64,000 nt of DNA from Arthrobacter burdickii (GCF_030433645.1 NZ_JAROCG010000002.1:496001-560000); one strand, 5' to 3'. Shown: positions 1 to 8,881, counted from the first letter of the stretch. Notes: generated by a model not told the origin, from the sequence alone. Numbers and translations are program-made.

Positions 1-212
1 AAGCACTGCCCGGGGCGCAGGTCGCCCTCGGCAGCTTCAATGTCTCCCACGGCTGCATCGGGATGTCGCCCGAGGGTGCGGAGTACTTCTACAACACCTT
101 CGGTCCGGGCGACGTGGTGAAGATCCTGAACACGGGGTACGGACCCATGTACGTCTGGGACGGATTCGGTGACTGGAACGTCCCCTGGAACGAGTGGGTC
201 AACCAGCCGTAG
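1..212 (+). CDS. L,D-transpeptidase (YkuD family), C-terminal end only
   Basis: The last 69 codons of a gene that begins before the window, ending in TAG. It contains SHGCIGMS at about visible residues 15-22, the catalytic His-Gly-Cys signature of YkuD L,D-transpeptidases, which form 3-3 cross-links in peptidoglycan or attach proteins to it. The tail is rich in Trp, Gly and Asn. N-terminal domains (signal peptide, Ig-like or peptidoglycan-binding repeats) cannot be seen. Assignment rests on the motif and its position near the C-terminus, as is usual in the family. It converges on the RDD gene. Confidence 0.8.
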   Translation, partial: ALPGAQVALGSFNVSHGCIGMSPEGAEYFYNTFGPGDVVKILNTGYGPMYVWDGFGDWNVPWNEWVNQP

Positions 213-239
213 GCGGACCGTCGACGCGGGATCCGGGCG

Positions 240-1040
240 CTAGCTGAACGGCAGCGTGTGGAGCCTCGCCGCCGTCGCCTCCGTCCGTTCCCGCTGCCGC
301 ATCATCGCCGCGTAGTCACGGTCCCGGCGCGCGGCGATGACCGCGTGCAGGAAGTCCTCCGGAGGCGTGTTCCCGGGCGGCGGGGGCCAGACGTGGTGGC
401 TCGCCTCGGAGGCGAGATCGAGGGACAGCGTGTGCCGCGCCTGGGGCGTGAGCTTCGGCGCGGAGGCGAGGAACTGCGACATCCTGCGGGCGAGGGCATC
501 CGGGAGGCGGCCGAAGTCGGCGGTCTCCGACCACTGCTGCAGCCCCGGCGGCATCACGGCGAGTGCGCGGGGCCGGACGACGACGCGCTCCCGCATCGCA
601 TAGGTCCCGGCGAGGAGGTCGCCGAGGCGCTTGGACTTCTCGTTGAACAGGGACACGATGAACGCGAGCGATCCGCCGAGCATGTAGATCTCCAGGATGG
701 CGAGCATGCCGCGGATGAAGGCGTGGCGGAAGCGGATCGCACCGCCGTCGTCGCGCACGATCCGCAGGCCCATCACCAGGCGTCCCAGCGACTTCCCGCG
801 CGTGAGGGTCTCCACGGTCACCGGGAGGACGACCAGGAGCAGGACCACGACGACGAGCAGGAGCGCCCTCGTGAGCGCGGCGTCGAGGATGCCGTCGAAG
901 ACGTTCCCGATCAGCAGCAGGAGGAGGACCGCGAGGATGACCTGGGCGATGATGTCGATCAGGATGCTCAGCCCACGGGCGGCGAAGCCGGCGGGTCTGA
1001 GCTCCAGGACGACTGCTTCACCGGTGACGACCGAACTCAT
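240..1040 (-). CDS. RDD family membrane protein
   Basis: A 266-residue protein. Residues 1-150 form an RDD domain: an early Arg-Asp pair (GFAARGLSILIDII), hydrophobic segments at about 23-45, 58-76 and 107-131, a GKSLGRLVMGLRIV stretch, and a closing RLGDLLAGT. The remaining 110 residues are soluble, rich in Ala and Arg and unlike the RDD domain. RDD proteins are small integral membrane proteins of mostly unknown function; some are linked to ion transport. The start has a GGGGGA ribosome-binding site. It is divergent from a SpoIIM-family gene, a pairing often seen near MoxR/DUF58 genes, and such genes do occur about 12 kb further on. Confidence 0.85.
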   Translation of the reverse strand: MSSVVTGEAVVLELRPAGFAARGLSILIDIIAQVILAVLLLLLIGNVFDGILDAALTRALLLVVVVLLLVVLPVTVETLTRGKSLGRLVMGLRIVRDDGGAIRFRHAFIRGMLAILEIYMLGGSLAFIVSLFNEKSKRLGDLLAGTYAMRERVVVRPRALAVMPPGLQQWSETADFGRLPDALARRMSQFLASAPKLTPQARHTLSLDLASEASHHVWPPPPGNTPPEDFLHAVIAARRDRDYAAMMRQRERTEATAARLHTLPFS

Positions 1041-1141
1041 GATGTTCCCCCTGGGCAGCTGCTGCTGGTGCGATTCCGGTGTCGGGGCGGATAGCTGCCC
1101 CGCGACGCCGTGCCCAGCCTATCGCCGGCGGGAGCGGACTA

Positions 1142-1147
1142 TAGGGT
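1142..1147 (+). promoter_or_regulatory. Probable -10 hexamer of a leaderless SpoIIM transcript
   Basis: TAGGGT ends 7 nt before the ATG at 1155, so transcription would start at or next to the start codon. No Shine-Dalgarno sequence lies between them. No convincing -35 element was seen. Confidence 0.5.
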
Positions 1148-1154
1148 TAGGCGC

Positions 1155-2147
1155 ATGGACGTGGACGCATTCATCGCCGTGCACCGCAGCGACTGGCAAC
1201 GCCTGGACGACCTCGTGCGGCGGCGCAGGCTGGACGGCGCGGAATCGGACGAACTGCTGGTCCTCTACCAGCGGGTGTCCACGCACCTGTCCATCATCCG
1301 CTCGGTCGACCCCGAGAGCGCGCTGTCCGGGTCACTGTCCACGCGCCTCTCGCGAGCCCGGACGCGCTTCACCGGGGCGAGGTCCAATGTCATGGAGGAC
1401 GTCGCCTCCTTCTTCGTGTTCTCCCTGCCGGCCGCCTTCTACCGCATCCGGTGGCTCACCGTCGTGGTGGGCGTGATCTTCCTCGCCGTCACGTGGCTCT
1501 ACGCGCAGTGGGTGGTGGGGACTCCCGGTGTGATCCAGGCGCTCGGAACGGAGGAGGACCTCCGGCGCTATGTGGAGGAGGACTTCATCGACTACTACTC
1601 GGAGAACCCCGCGGCCTCCTTCTCAGGCATGGTGTGGACCAACAACGCCTGGATCGCGCTGCAGGCGGTCGCCTTCGGAGTGACGGGCATCTGGCCGGCC
1701 TTCATCCTGTACCAGAACGCGCAGGGCCTGGGCGTGGCCGCCGGCATGATGGCCGCCCACGACAGGCTCGACGTCTTCTTCTTCTACATCCTGCCGCACG
1801 GCTTCATGGAGCTCACCGCGATCTTCATCGCCACGGCGGCCGGCCTGCGCATCTTCTGGGCATGGGTGGCGCCGGGACGCAGGCTCCGCTCCGTGGCACT
1901 GGCGGAGGAAGGGCGTGCACTGATCACCGTGGCGCTCGGCCTGGTCCTGGTGCTGCTCGTCTCCGGCCTGGTCGAGGGCTTCGTGACACCGAGCGGACTG
2001 CCGCACTGGCTCCGCCTCACGATCGGCCTCCTCGTCCTCGCCGCGTACTGGGCCTACACGCTGGTCCTCGGCCGGCGGGCCGTCGCCGCGGGGTACCGGG
2101 GGGACCTGGGAACCGTCGACCGGGGTGCCGCCGTCATCACGGCGTGA
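1155..2147 (+). CDS. Stage II sporulation protein M (SpoIIM) family membrane protein
   Basis: A 330-residue multi-pass membrane protein. A charged N-terminal helical region (about 1-95) is followed by hydrophobic segments near 105-125, 170-200, 215-240, 255-280 and 290-310. The conserved block FFFYILPHGFMELTAIFIA matches the HGxxE core of SpoIIM/YqfD-type membrane proteins. In non-sporulating actinobacteria these proteins have no settled function but recur beside RDD, MoxR and DUF58 genes. The ATG at 1155 was preferred to an upstream GTG at 1110 because it sits 7 nt after a -10 hexamer and starts the conserved region. The two genes diverge across about 110 bp. Confidence 0.85.
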   Translation: MDVDAFIAVHRSDWQRLDDLVRRRRLDGAESDELLVLYQRVSTHLSIIRSVDPESALSGSLSTRLSRARTRFTGARSNVMEDVASFFVFSLPAAFYRIRWLTVVVGVIFLAVTWLYAQWVVGTPGVIQALGTEEDLRRYVEEDFIDYYSENPAASFSGMVWTNNAWIALQAVAFGVTGIWPAFILYQNAQGLGVAAGMMAAHDRLDVFFFYILPHGFMELTAIFIATAAGLRIFWAWVAPGRRLRSVALAEEGRALITVALGLVLVLLVSGLVEGFVTPSGLPHWLRLTIGLLVLAAYWAYTLVLGRRAVAAGYRGDLGTVDRGAAVITA

Positions 2148-2231
2148 GGTGACCGGGCGCGGCCGGGCACGGTGTGACGTGATCGGATGCGCCGACACGG
2201 CCTGACGAGAACGGGTGCTGCTATCACGCGC

Positions 2232-2266
2232 GACCGGAGGGGTGCCGGGGAGTCTCCCGGCCGGTC
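2232..2266 (+). terminator. Nested hairpin downstream of the SpoIIM gene
   Basis: GACCGG (2232-2237) pairs with CCGGTC (2261-2266), enclosing CCGGG / CCCGG with a 6-nt loop. There is no T-tract, so termination is uncertain. It could also affect the 5' end of the downstream membrane-protein transcript. Confidence 0.35.
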
Positions 2267-2335
2267 GCCCGCCCGGCCGGTAATGTCGGAGATGCCGGGG
2301 CCAGCGCCGGTGGCGACGAACGAGGAGACAGCGCA

Positions 2336-3835
2336 GTGTCAGAGACCGACAGCACACGTTCAACCGCTTCCGGCGGGCACCGCCCGGACATCGACGAAGC
2401 GGCGGCAGGCCGGTCGGGCGCTCGCGCGGCAGTGCCGGGCGATGTCCCGGTATCGGGCGTCGCCCAGCGCCACAACCTGCCGATGCGGAAGGCGGGCACG
2501 CTGCCCGAGGTTTCCCGGCCGGGGGAGGACCCGGAAGAGCGTCCCGGCTCCGAGGAGGGCAGGCGTGCCGACGGGGGCGAACCCGAGACCCGGATGCTGC
2601 CTGTTGTGCAGGACGGCCGAATCGACGACGCCGAGGCGAGGTCCGCGCGTCCTGCCCATTCCTTCGGTGGTGCCTCTGGGTCGAACGGAACCGTCGACGA
2701 AACTGATGCCACCGGAACCCTTGCTGATGGACCCCACTCCGCCGGCACCCATTCCGCTGATGCTCTGCATCGAGGAGCGCATGTCGCCCACGATGGATCG
2801 AACCGGGACGTGAACCCAGACCCGGACCCAGCTGCAGAACCTGCAGATCGGCCGGACGCCGCCGGTGCCTCCACTGGTGCCGGGGCTGCACTTCCGTCCC
2901 CGGTGGCGCATGCATCAGTTGACGACCAGCACTCTTCCGGCGACGAGCTTCCCGCCAGCAGCCGGCCCTCCGCCGGGGCCCAGAGCGGCGGGAGCCACGC
3001 GTCCACGGTCCCCAAGGAGCCCTCGACGGACACCGGCGCGCTCTCCGTACGACCGCCGGACAAGGACGCGGCACGCCGGGCCGCGGTACGGGACCAGGCC
3101 GTGGCTGCGAAACCTGCCCTTCCGCGTTTCCTGCAGGTCGTCGTCGCGCTCTTCTTCCCCGTCATCGTGGTGGCAGCGGCGGTCCGTGCCGTCGCGACGT
3201 CGTCGTTCCTGTGGCTCGAATACCACCGGCCGGGTTTCCCCGCCGACCAGTTCGGTTTTTCGCTGGACGACCGCATGACCTACGGCTCCTACGCGCTGGA
3301 CTACGTGGTGAACCTCGCGCCGCCGCGGTATCTCGGGGGCCTCGTGACCCCGGAGGGTGATCCGCTGTTCCTCGAGTCGGAGGTCGACCACATGGCGGAC
3401 GTGAAGGGCGTGCTGGGTCTGTCCTTCCTCATCGCCCTCGTGCTGTTCGTGCTCGCAGTGCTCGCCTGCGTCTACCTCGCGCGGAAGTACAAGGGCGGAG
3501 TGCGGCGCGCGCTGTTCTCGGGTGCCGTTCTCACGCTCGTCGGCATCGCCGTCCTGACGGTCCTCGCGGTCCTTGCCTGGGAGACCTTCTTCACGCAGGT
3601 GCATGCACTGTTCTTCGCCAACGGCACCTGGACCTTCCGCATCGACGACACGCTGATCAGGCTGTTCCCGGAGCAGTTCTGGACGGACTCCGCCGTCACG
3701 ATCGCGGTGCTCGTCCTGGCGGCGATCATCCTCACGCTCGCCCTCACCTGGCCGACCCGGGCACGGCGGGAACGCTCGATGCTGGCGCAGGAAGCGGCAC
3801 AGGCCCGGTACCGCGAGGCCCTCGAGGCTTCCTGA
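2336..3835 (+). CDS. DUF1461 / TIGR01906-type integral membrane protein with a long disordered N-terminus
   Basis: A 499-residue protein in two parts. Residues 1 to about 255 are low complexity (Glu, Asp, Ala, Gly, Pro, Ser, Arg) with no recognisable fold. From about 260 it is a membrane protein with hydrophobic segments near 262-285, 360-380, 395-420 and 460-485. The block TQVHALFFANGTWTF followed by DDTLIRLFPEQFW is typical of the TIGR01906/DUF1461 family, whose function is unknown. The GTG start has a GAGGAG ribosome-binding site at about 2322-2327, so the long N-terminus appears to be really translated. It converges on the acyl-CoA ligase across a repeat-containing spacer. Confidence 0.8.
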   Translation: MSETDSTRSTASGGHRPDIDEAAAGRSGARAAVPGDVPVSGVAQRHNLPMRKAGTLPEVSRPGEDPEERPGSEEGRRADGGEPETRMLPVVQDGRIDDAEARSARPAHSFGGASGSNGTVDETDATGTLADGPHSAGTHSADALHRGAHVAHDGSNRDVNPDPDPAAEPADRPDAAGASTGAGAALPSPVAHASVDDQHSSGDELPASSRPSAGAQSGGSHASTVPKEPSTDTGALSVRPPDKDAARRAAVRDQAVAAKPALPRFLQVVVALFFPVIVVAAAVRAVATSSFLWLEYHRPGFPADQFGFSLDDRMTYGSYALDYVVNLAPPRYLGGLVTPEGDPLFLESEVDHMADVKGVLGLSFLIALVLFVLAVLACVYLARKYKGGVRRALFSGAVLTLVGIAVLTVLAVLAWETFFTQVHALFFANGTWTFRIDDTLIRLFPEQFWTDSAVTIAVLVLAAIILTLALTWPTRARRERSMLAQEAAQARYREALEAS

Positions 3836-3847
3836 CGGGCGGGCCGC

Positions 3848-4046
3848 CGCGCCCTTCTCAACGGGCGGGCCGCCGCGCCGGGTGCCCAGACCCGGTGGGA
3901 ATGTTCCGCGAATCGGGGCCGCCGCCCCGGGTCTGCGCACTCGCGGGGCTGGGAGATGTACCGCGCCCTTCTTAGCGGGTGGGCCGCCGCGCCGGGCGCC
4001 CAGACCCGGTGGGAATGTTCGGGGAATCGGGGCCGCCGCGCCGGGT
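3848..4046. repeat. Two imperfect direct repeats of about 85 bp, period 114 bp
   Basis: Copy 1 spans about 3848-3932 and copy 2 about 3962-4046. Shared blocks include GGGCCGCCGCGCCGGG and CCCAGACCCGGTGGGAATGTTC-type sequence; a further partial GCGGGCCGCCGCGCCC lies at the stop of the upstream gene. It fills the spacer between two convergent genes. The repeat produces an apparent repetitive reading frame on the minus strand, judged spurious. Confidence 0.7.
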
Positions 4047-4082
4047 GCACGCCCCCGATGGAGGCACAGCCGCACCTAGGGG

Positions 4083-5924
4083 CTAGCGCTTCCCCTTGCT
4101 GTACAGCTCGTCGAGGGCATCCGCGTAATCGGCGACGACGGCGGCGCGCTTCAGCTTGAGGGTGGGCGTGAGGTGCCCGGACTCCACGGTGAATTCGACG
4201 TCGAGGACGGTGAAGCGCCGGATCTGCTCGGCTTGGGAGACGGTGGCGTTCGCGGCGTCGACGGCGGCCTGCAGTTCGGCGAGGACCTCGGCGTCGGTGG
4301 CGGCCTGCTCCGCGGTCAGGCCGGGCTTCCCGTGCGCATCCGCCCAGGGTCCGAGCGCCTCGCGGTCCAGCGTGATGAGCGCGCCGATGAAGGGCTTGCC
4401 CTCGCCCACCACGACGGCCTGTGCCACGAGCACGCTCTCGCGGAGTTTCTCCTCGAGGGGACCGGGGGCCACGTTCTTGCCGCCGGCCGTCACTAGCAGG
4501 TCTTTCTTGCGGCCGGTGATGGTCAGGAACCCGTCCTCGTCGAGGACGCCGAGGTCACCGGTGCGGAAGTACCCGTCGGAGGTGAAGGCCTCGGCCGTCG
4601 CCTCGTCGTTGCGGTAGTACCCGGCGAAGATGGCGGCGCCCTTCACCTGCACCTCGCCGTCGTCGTCGATCCTGACGCTCATGCCGGGCATGGGGATGCC
4701 GACCGACCCGACCCGCGTCAGCCGCACGGTGTTCACGGTGCAGGGAGCCGTGCTCTCGGTCAGGCCGTAGCCCTCTTGGACCAGGACGCCGGCGCCCCGG
4801 AAGAAGTGCGTGAGGTGTTCGCTGAGCGGACTGGCCCCGGACACCGTGTACCTGACCTCGCCGCCGAATACGGCACGCAGCCGCGGGTACAGGATGCGGT
4901 CGAAGAGCGCGTGCGCCGCCCGCAGGACGGGGGAGGGGCCGCGCCCTCCCCGTCCACGCGCATCCACGGCACGCGAATAGGCGACGGCGGTGCGCTCCGC
5001 TGCCGCGAAGAGCCGGCCTTTGCCGGTCTCCGCGGCACGCCGGCCGGCGGTGGCGTGGATCTTCTCGAAGATCCGGGGGACGGCGAGGAGGAACGTGGGT
5101 CGAAAGGTCGTCAGGTCCTCGAGCAGCTGCGCTGCGGAGCCCGAGTGCGCCAGCTTGATGCCGCCGGTAAAGCACACGACCTGAACGGCACGCGCGAGCA
5201 CGTGGGCGAGCGGCAGGAACATGAGCGTCCTGGCGTCCTCCTGCTTCAGGAACTCCGGCAGGAACTCCAGCGTGTTGACGGCGAACAGCGCGAAGTTGCC
5301 GTGGGTGATGACGCAGCCCTTCGGCCTGCCCGTGGTGCCGGAGGTGTAGACGATGGACGCCGCGTCGGCCAGGCTGCGGGACGAGCGCGCCGCTTCCAGC
5401 GCAGCGTCGGACACGGCGGTGCCGGCCCCGGTGAGCGACATGAGGGTGGCCCCGTCGCCGGGGTCCCCGGGCGCCAGGCGCACCACCGTCGTCGTGTCCG
5501 CGCGGCCTGCCCGGCCGGCCGCGTCGAGGACGATCTCGGCCTTCTGCCGGTCCTCGACGAAGACGACGGCGGGACGCGCGTCCTCGAGGATCCAGGCCAC
5601 CTGGTGGGCGGAGGAGGTCTCGTAGATCGGGACGGTCACGGCGCCGGCGAACCAGATGGCGACGTCGGCGAGGGTCCACTCGTAGCGTGTGCGGGACATC
5701 ACGGCGACGGCGTCGCCGGGCTGGACGCCGGAGGCCAGCAACCCCTTGGCGAGCGCCGACACCTGCTGGAGGAACTCCTCGGCCGACAGGTCCCGCCACT
5801 GCCCGCCCGTCTGCAGCGCGTACAGCGCCCGCCCGGGGTCGGCGTCGTGCGTCCTGAGGAGGAGGTCGGTGATGTTGCCGGCCGGCGGGAGGTCGACCAG
5901 GAGTTCCGTGATGGCTTCGCGCAC
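4083..5924 (-). CDS. Long-chain fatty acid-CoA ligase (FadD15-like AMP-binding protein)
   Basis: A 613-residue AMP-forming ligase that should convert long-chain fatty acids to acyl-CoA using ATP and CoA. The P-loop-like motif YTSGTTGRPKG is at about 192-202, GYGLTESTAP near 385, and the TGDLG / GRKKDLLVTAGGKNVAP region at about 470-500. The C-terminus carries the Lys-containing LKLKRAAVV motif near the active-site lysine. Length and motifs fit the FadD15/ACSL group. The GTG at 5924 was chosen because homology starts there; the reading frame stays open further upstream but overlaps the mannosyltransferase. It lies about 40 bp downstream of that gene on the same strand. Confidence 0.88.
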   Translation of the reverse strand: MREAITELLVDLPPAGNITDLLLRTHDADPGRALYALQTGGQWRDLSAEEFLQQVSALAKGLLASGVQPGDAVAVMSRTRYEWTLADVAIWFAGAVTVPIYETSSAHQVAWILEDARPAVVFVEDRQKAEIVLDAAGRAGRADTTTVVRLAPGDPGDGATLMSLTGAGTAVSDAALEAARSSRSLADAASIVYTSGTTGRPKGCVITHGNFALFAVNTLEFLPEFLKQEDARTLMFLPLAHVLARAVQVVCFTGGIKLAHSGSAAQLLEDLTTFRPTFLLAVPRIFEKIHATAGRRAAETGKGRLFAAAERTAVAYSRAVDARGRGGRGPSPVLRAAHALFDRILYPRLRAVFGGEVRYTVSGASPLSEHLTHFFRGAGVLVQEGYGLTESTAPCTVNTVRLTRVGSVGIPMPGMSVRIDDDGEVQVKGAAIFAGYYRNDEATAEAFTSDGYFRTGDLGVLDEDGFLTITGRKKDLLVTAGGKNVAPGPLEEKLRESVLVAQAVVVGEGKPFIGALITLDREALGPWADAHGKPGLTAEQAATDAEVLAELQAAVDAANATVSQAEQIRRFTVLDVEFTVESGHLTPTLKLKRAAVVADYADALDELYSKGKR

Positions 5925-5964
5925 CAGTGCTCGCTTTCGTTCCGGGGGACCTCGTGGACCTGCC

Positions 5965-7596
5965 CTAGATCCAGCTCGGCAGCCACATGCGGATGCGCCA
6001 CTGGTCGTAGGGGATGATCTCGGCTGTCCAGATCGGGAGGAAGTAGGCCGACAATGCCACGGAAGCGGCCAGGAAGACCCCCACCAGCACGATACCCCTT
6101 CGGCGCCGGGCCCGGTCCGAGCCCGGACCGCCCAGCACGAGTCCGAGGCTGTAGACCAGCGACAGGACGAGGAACGGTTCGAAGGCCACCGCGTAGAAGT
6201 AGAACGTGGTCCGTTCCGGGTAGAGGAACCAGGGGAGGTACCCGGCAGCGATGCCGGTGAGGATGGCCGCAGCACGCCAGTCGCGCCGGCCGAGCCAGAA
6301 GAACAGCAGCACGATCAGGGACAGCGCGGCGCTCCACCAGATGAGCGGATTGCCGAGCACGGTGACGGCCTGCGAGCAGGCGTCGGCCCCGCAACCGGTC
6401 GGCTTCTGGTAGTAGAACGACGTCGGCCGGCCCATGACCAGCCAGGACCACGCGCTCGCCTCGTAGGGGTGGTCCGAGCTGAGTCCCTGGTGGAACGTGT
6501 AGGCGCTGCGGTGGTACTCGGCCAGGGACCGCAGGCTGTCCGGCACCCAGCCCCACTGCTCCGACGGGTTCCGCTCGGCCCACGTCCGGTCGTAGGCGTT
6601 CTCCGAGAGGAACCAGCCCGTCCACGTGCCGAGGTAGGTCAGCAGCGCCACGGGGATGATGCACGCGAAGGCGAGCAGGCCGTCCCGAACCGCGCCGCCG
6701 AGGAACCAGTGGTGCACACCGGCGATGCGCCGGGCGCTCATGTCCCACGCCACGGTCATCAGGCCGAACGCGGCGATGAACGGGAGGGCGGACCACTTGG
6801 TGCCCAGGGCCAGCCCGAGGCACACACCGGCGACGAGGCGCCAGGGACGGAACCCGAGGAAGGGCCCCCACGACAGCTCGGCCCGGGTCGGCAGGCCGTC
6901 ACCGTTCCGCCCGGCGAGAGCGGCGAGGCGACGAGACAGGCGTCGTCGCCCGTCGTCGCGGTCACGTAGGAGAGCCGCGAACGCGGTGAGGAGCCAGAAG
7001 CTCAGGAAGATGTCGAGCAGCGACGTGCGCGACTCCACCAGGTGGTGGCCGTCGACGGCCAGGAGGAGCCCCGCGGCGGCTCCCAGGAGTGCCGAGCCGA
7101 ACAGGCGCCGGGCGACGACGGCGAGCAGGAGAACGGACAGGGTCCCGACCGCCGCCGCGGAGAACCGCCAGCCGAAGGCGTTGTCGGAGCCGAACAGCAG
7201 CATGCCGAAGGCGATCATCCACTTGCCGACGGGCGGGTGGACCACGTAGTTCGGGGCGTCGAGCAGCACATCGGGGTTGCCGGCGTTGAAGGAGTCGTTC
7301 GCGTTGTCGGGCCATTCCCGCTCGTAGCCCGACTGCAGCATCGAGTAGGCGTCCTTGACGTAGTACGTCTCGTCGAAGACGAGCGAACCGGGTTCGCCGA
7401 GCCGGACGAAGCGCAGCACGCCGCCGAGCAGGGCCAGGACGAGGGGGATGATCCAGCGGAGGGACCCTCCCGCGGAAGTGGCACCGAGGAGGCGGGCGGT
7501 CAGGGCATCGCGTGTGTAGGCGTATCCGGGAGCAAGGACCCAGGACCCGCCGTACTGCGGACTGTCCCCCCGGGGACGGACGGCGGTGTAGCTCAC
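5965..7596 (-). CDS. Dolichyl-phosphate-mannose-protein mannosyltransferase (GT39, Pmt type)
   Basis: A 543-residue multi-pass membrane glycosyltransferase expected to transfer mannose from polyprenyl-phosphate-mannose to Ser/Thr of exported proteins during secretion. The first lumenal-type loop carries FDETYYVKDA (74-83) with the catalytic Asp-Glu, followed by HPPVGKWMIA. About ten hydrophobic segments follow, with the ESRTSLLDIFLSFW block and an extracytoplasmic loop ending TGCGADACSQA. It matches actinobacterial Pmt (the Rv1002c type) in length and order. It is divergent from rsmI across 91 bp, a conserved actinobacterial arrangement. The GTG start lies 6 nt after a TAGCAT hexamer, which suggests a leaderless mRNA. 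Confidence 0.93.
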   Translation of the reverse strand: MSYTAVRPRGDSPQYGGSWVLAPGYAYTRDALTARLLGATSAGGSLRWIIPLVLALLGGVLRFVRLGEPGSLVFDETYYVKDAYSMLQSGYEREWPDNANDSFNAGNPDVLLDAPNYVVHPPVGKWMIAFGMLLFGSDNAFGWRFSAAAVGTLSVLLLAVVARRLFGSALLGAAAGLLLAVDGHHLVESRTSLLDIFLSFWLLTAFAALLRDRDDGRRRLSRRLAALAGRNGDGLPTRAELSWGPFLGFRPWRLVAGVCLGLALGTKWSALPFIAAFGLMTVAWDMSARRIAGVHHWFLGGAVRDGLLAFACIIPVALLTYLGTWTGWFLSENAYDRTWAERNPSEQWGWVPDSLRSLAEYHRSAYTFHQGLSSDHPYEASAWSWLVMGRPTSFYYQKPTGCGADACSQAVTVLGNPLIWWSAALSLIVLLFFWLGRRDWRAAAILTGIAAGYLPWFLYPERTTFYFYAVAFEPFLVLSLVYSLGLVLGGPGSDRARRRRGIVLVGVFLAASVALSAYFLPIWTAEIIPYDQWRIRMWLPSWI

Positions 7597-7602
7597 CCTG
7601 TC

Positions 7603-7608
7603 ATGCTA
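7603..7608 (-). promoter_or_regulatory. Probable -10 hexamer of a leaderless pmt transcript
   Basis: On the minus strand TAGCAT ends 6 nt before the GTG start at 7596, with no ribosome-binding site between. Confidence 0.5.
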
Positions 7609-7675
7609 CCGGCGGTGCCTGTGCAGGCTCCGCATGACGCCCGGCTGTTCCATGGGTCCCGCCCACGATGGCGGC

Positions 7676-7681
7676 TAGGCT
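7676..7681 (+). promoter_or_regulatory. Probable -10 hexamer of a leaderless rsmI transcript
   Basis: TAGGCT ends 6 nt before the GTG at 7688. The position supports this GTG, and so the long acidic N-terminus of RsmI. Confidence 0.5.
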
Positions 7682-7687
7682 GGACCG

Positions 7688-8743
7688 GTGAGCCAGCCAT
7701 ACGACGACGCCGCCCCCGACCTCAGCCACGAGGACCCGTCCGGGCGCCCGGACGAGCACCCCGAAGAGCGCCCGGACGAGCATCCCGAAGAGCGCCCGGA
7801 CGATCACTTCGAAGAACACTTCGAAGAGCACCCGGAGGAGACTCCCGACGATCAGGCGGAGGCCCGCGCCCCCCTGACGGCGTACCGGGGGACAGCAGGG
7901 GATGACAGCGGGCGCGGGCGCATCGTCCTCGCAGCCACCCCCATCGGCAACATGGGCGACGCGACGGAACGGCTGATCGGCCTGCTCCAGTCCGCCGACG
8001 TCGTCGCGGCGGAAGACACGCGCCGCCTCCACCGCTTGGTGCAGGCGCTCGGCGTGACGGTGGCGGGCCGGGTCATCAGCTACCACGAGCACAACGAGGC
8101 GGAGCGGACGTCGGAACTCCTCGACCTGGTCCGCGATGGCGCCACCCTCCTGATGGTCACGGACGCCGGCATGCCCTCGGTCTCCGACCCGGGCTACCGC
8201 CTCGTGGAGGCAGCTGTCGCCGAGGGCCTGGACCTGACGGCGGTGCCGGGCGCCTCCGCCGTCCTCGCGGCGCTGGCACTGTCCGGCCTGCCCACGGACC
8301 GGTTCTGCTTCGAGGGTTTCCTCCCGCGGAAGCCGGGCGTGCGGGCCGGTCGTCTGGCGGATCTCGCGGCCGAGCGCCGCACGATGGTCTTCTTCGAGGC
8401 ACCGCATCGCCTCGAGCCGATGCTGCGCTCGCTGCAGCAGGCCTTCGGGTCCGAGCGGCCGGCGGCGGTGGCGCGGGAGCTGACCAAGGTGCATGAGCAG
8501 GTCATCCGGGGATCACTCCTCGAGCTTCTCCAGTGGGCCCAGGCCACCGAGGTGCGGGGCGAGATCGCCGTCGTCGTCGCCGGTGCGCCGGAGGCAGCCC
8601 CGTCCCGTCCGGAGGACCACGTCGCAGACGTCAACGCGCTGATCGAGGGCGGCATGAGACTCAAGGACGCCGTCGCTGCCGTGTCCGCCGAGACCCGTGT
8701 CAGCAAGCGGGAACTGTACGCGGCGGTGATCGCAGCGCGCTGA
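7688..8743 (+). CDS. rsmI: 16S rRNA 2'-O-ribose C1402 methyltransferase RsmI
   Basis: A 351-residue SAM-dependent methyltransferase that 2'-O-methylates C1402 in the 16S rRNA decoding centre. The tetrapyrrole-methylase-type core starts at about residue 77 (GRIVLAATPIGNMGDATERL) and includes VAAEDTRR, the SAM-site block TDAGMPSVSDPGYRL, PGASAVLAAL and FEAPHRL. Residues 1-75 are an extra acidic extension with a tandem 8-residue repeat (RPDEHPEE-like), absent from typical RsmI of about 280 residues. The GTG start is supported by a -10 hexamer 6 nt upstream. Confidence 0.93.
   Translation: MSQPYDDAAPDLSHEDPSGRPDEHPEERPDEHPEERPDDHFEEHFEEHPEETPDDQAEARAPLTAYRGTAGDDSGRGRIVLAATPIGNMGDATERLIGLLQSADVVAAEDTRRLHRLVQALGVTVAGRVISYHEHNEAERTSELLDLVRDGATLLMVTDAGMPSVSDPGYRLVEAAVAEGLDLTAVPGASAVLAALALSGLPTDRFCFEGFLPRKPGVRAGRLADLAAERRTMVFFEAPHRLEPMLRSLQQAFGSERPAAVARELTKVHEQVIRGSLLELLQWAQATEVRGEIAVVVAGAPEAAPSRPEDHVADVNALIEGGMRLKDAVAAVSAETRVSKRELYAAVIAAR
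7745..7840 (+). repeat. 24-bp tandem repeat inside rsmI
   Basis: Four units with a 24-bp period start at 7745, 7769, 7793 and 7817. The first two differ at one base; the others drift. Each encodes eight residues of the type RPDEHPEE, then RPDDHFEE and HFEEHPEE. Confidence 0.85.
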
Positions 8744-8881
8744 GCCGCGCTGTGCACTCGTCCAAAGGAAGCGCTACTTCGCGGTGCACCCTTCACTGGA
8801 CACTCCTTCGCCGCCGGGTCTAGCGTGAGCGGGAATGTCCCCATCGGGGAATGCCCCGGAAACTTCGCGAAGGAGCTCAGT

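Noticed and set aside
2915..4075. Minus-strand 386-codon frame with repeated Pro/Gly/Arg segments
   Set aside because: The repetition comes from the 114-bp direct repeat in the spacer and the rest is antisense to the DUF1461-type gene.
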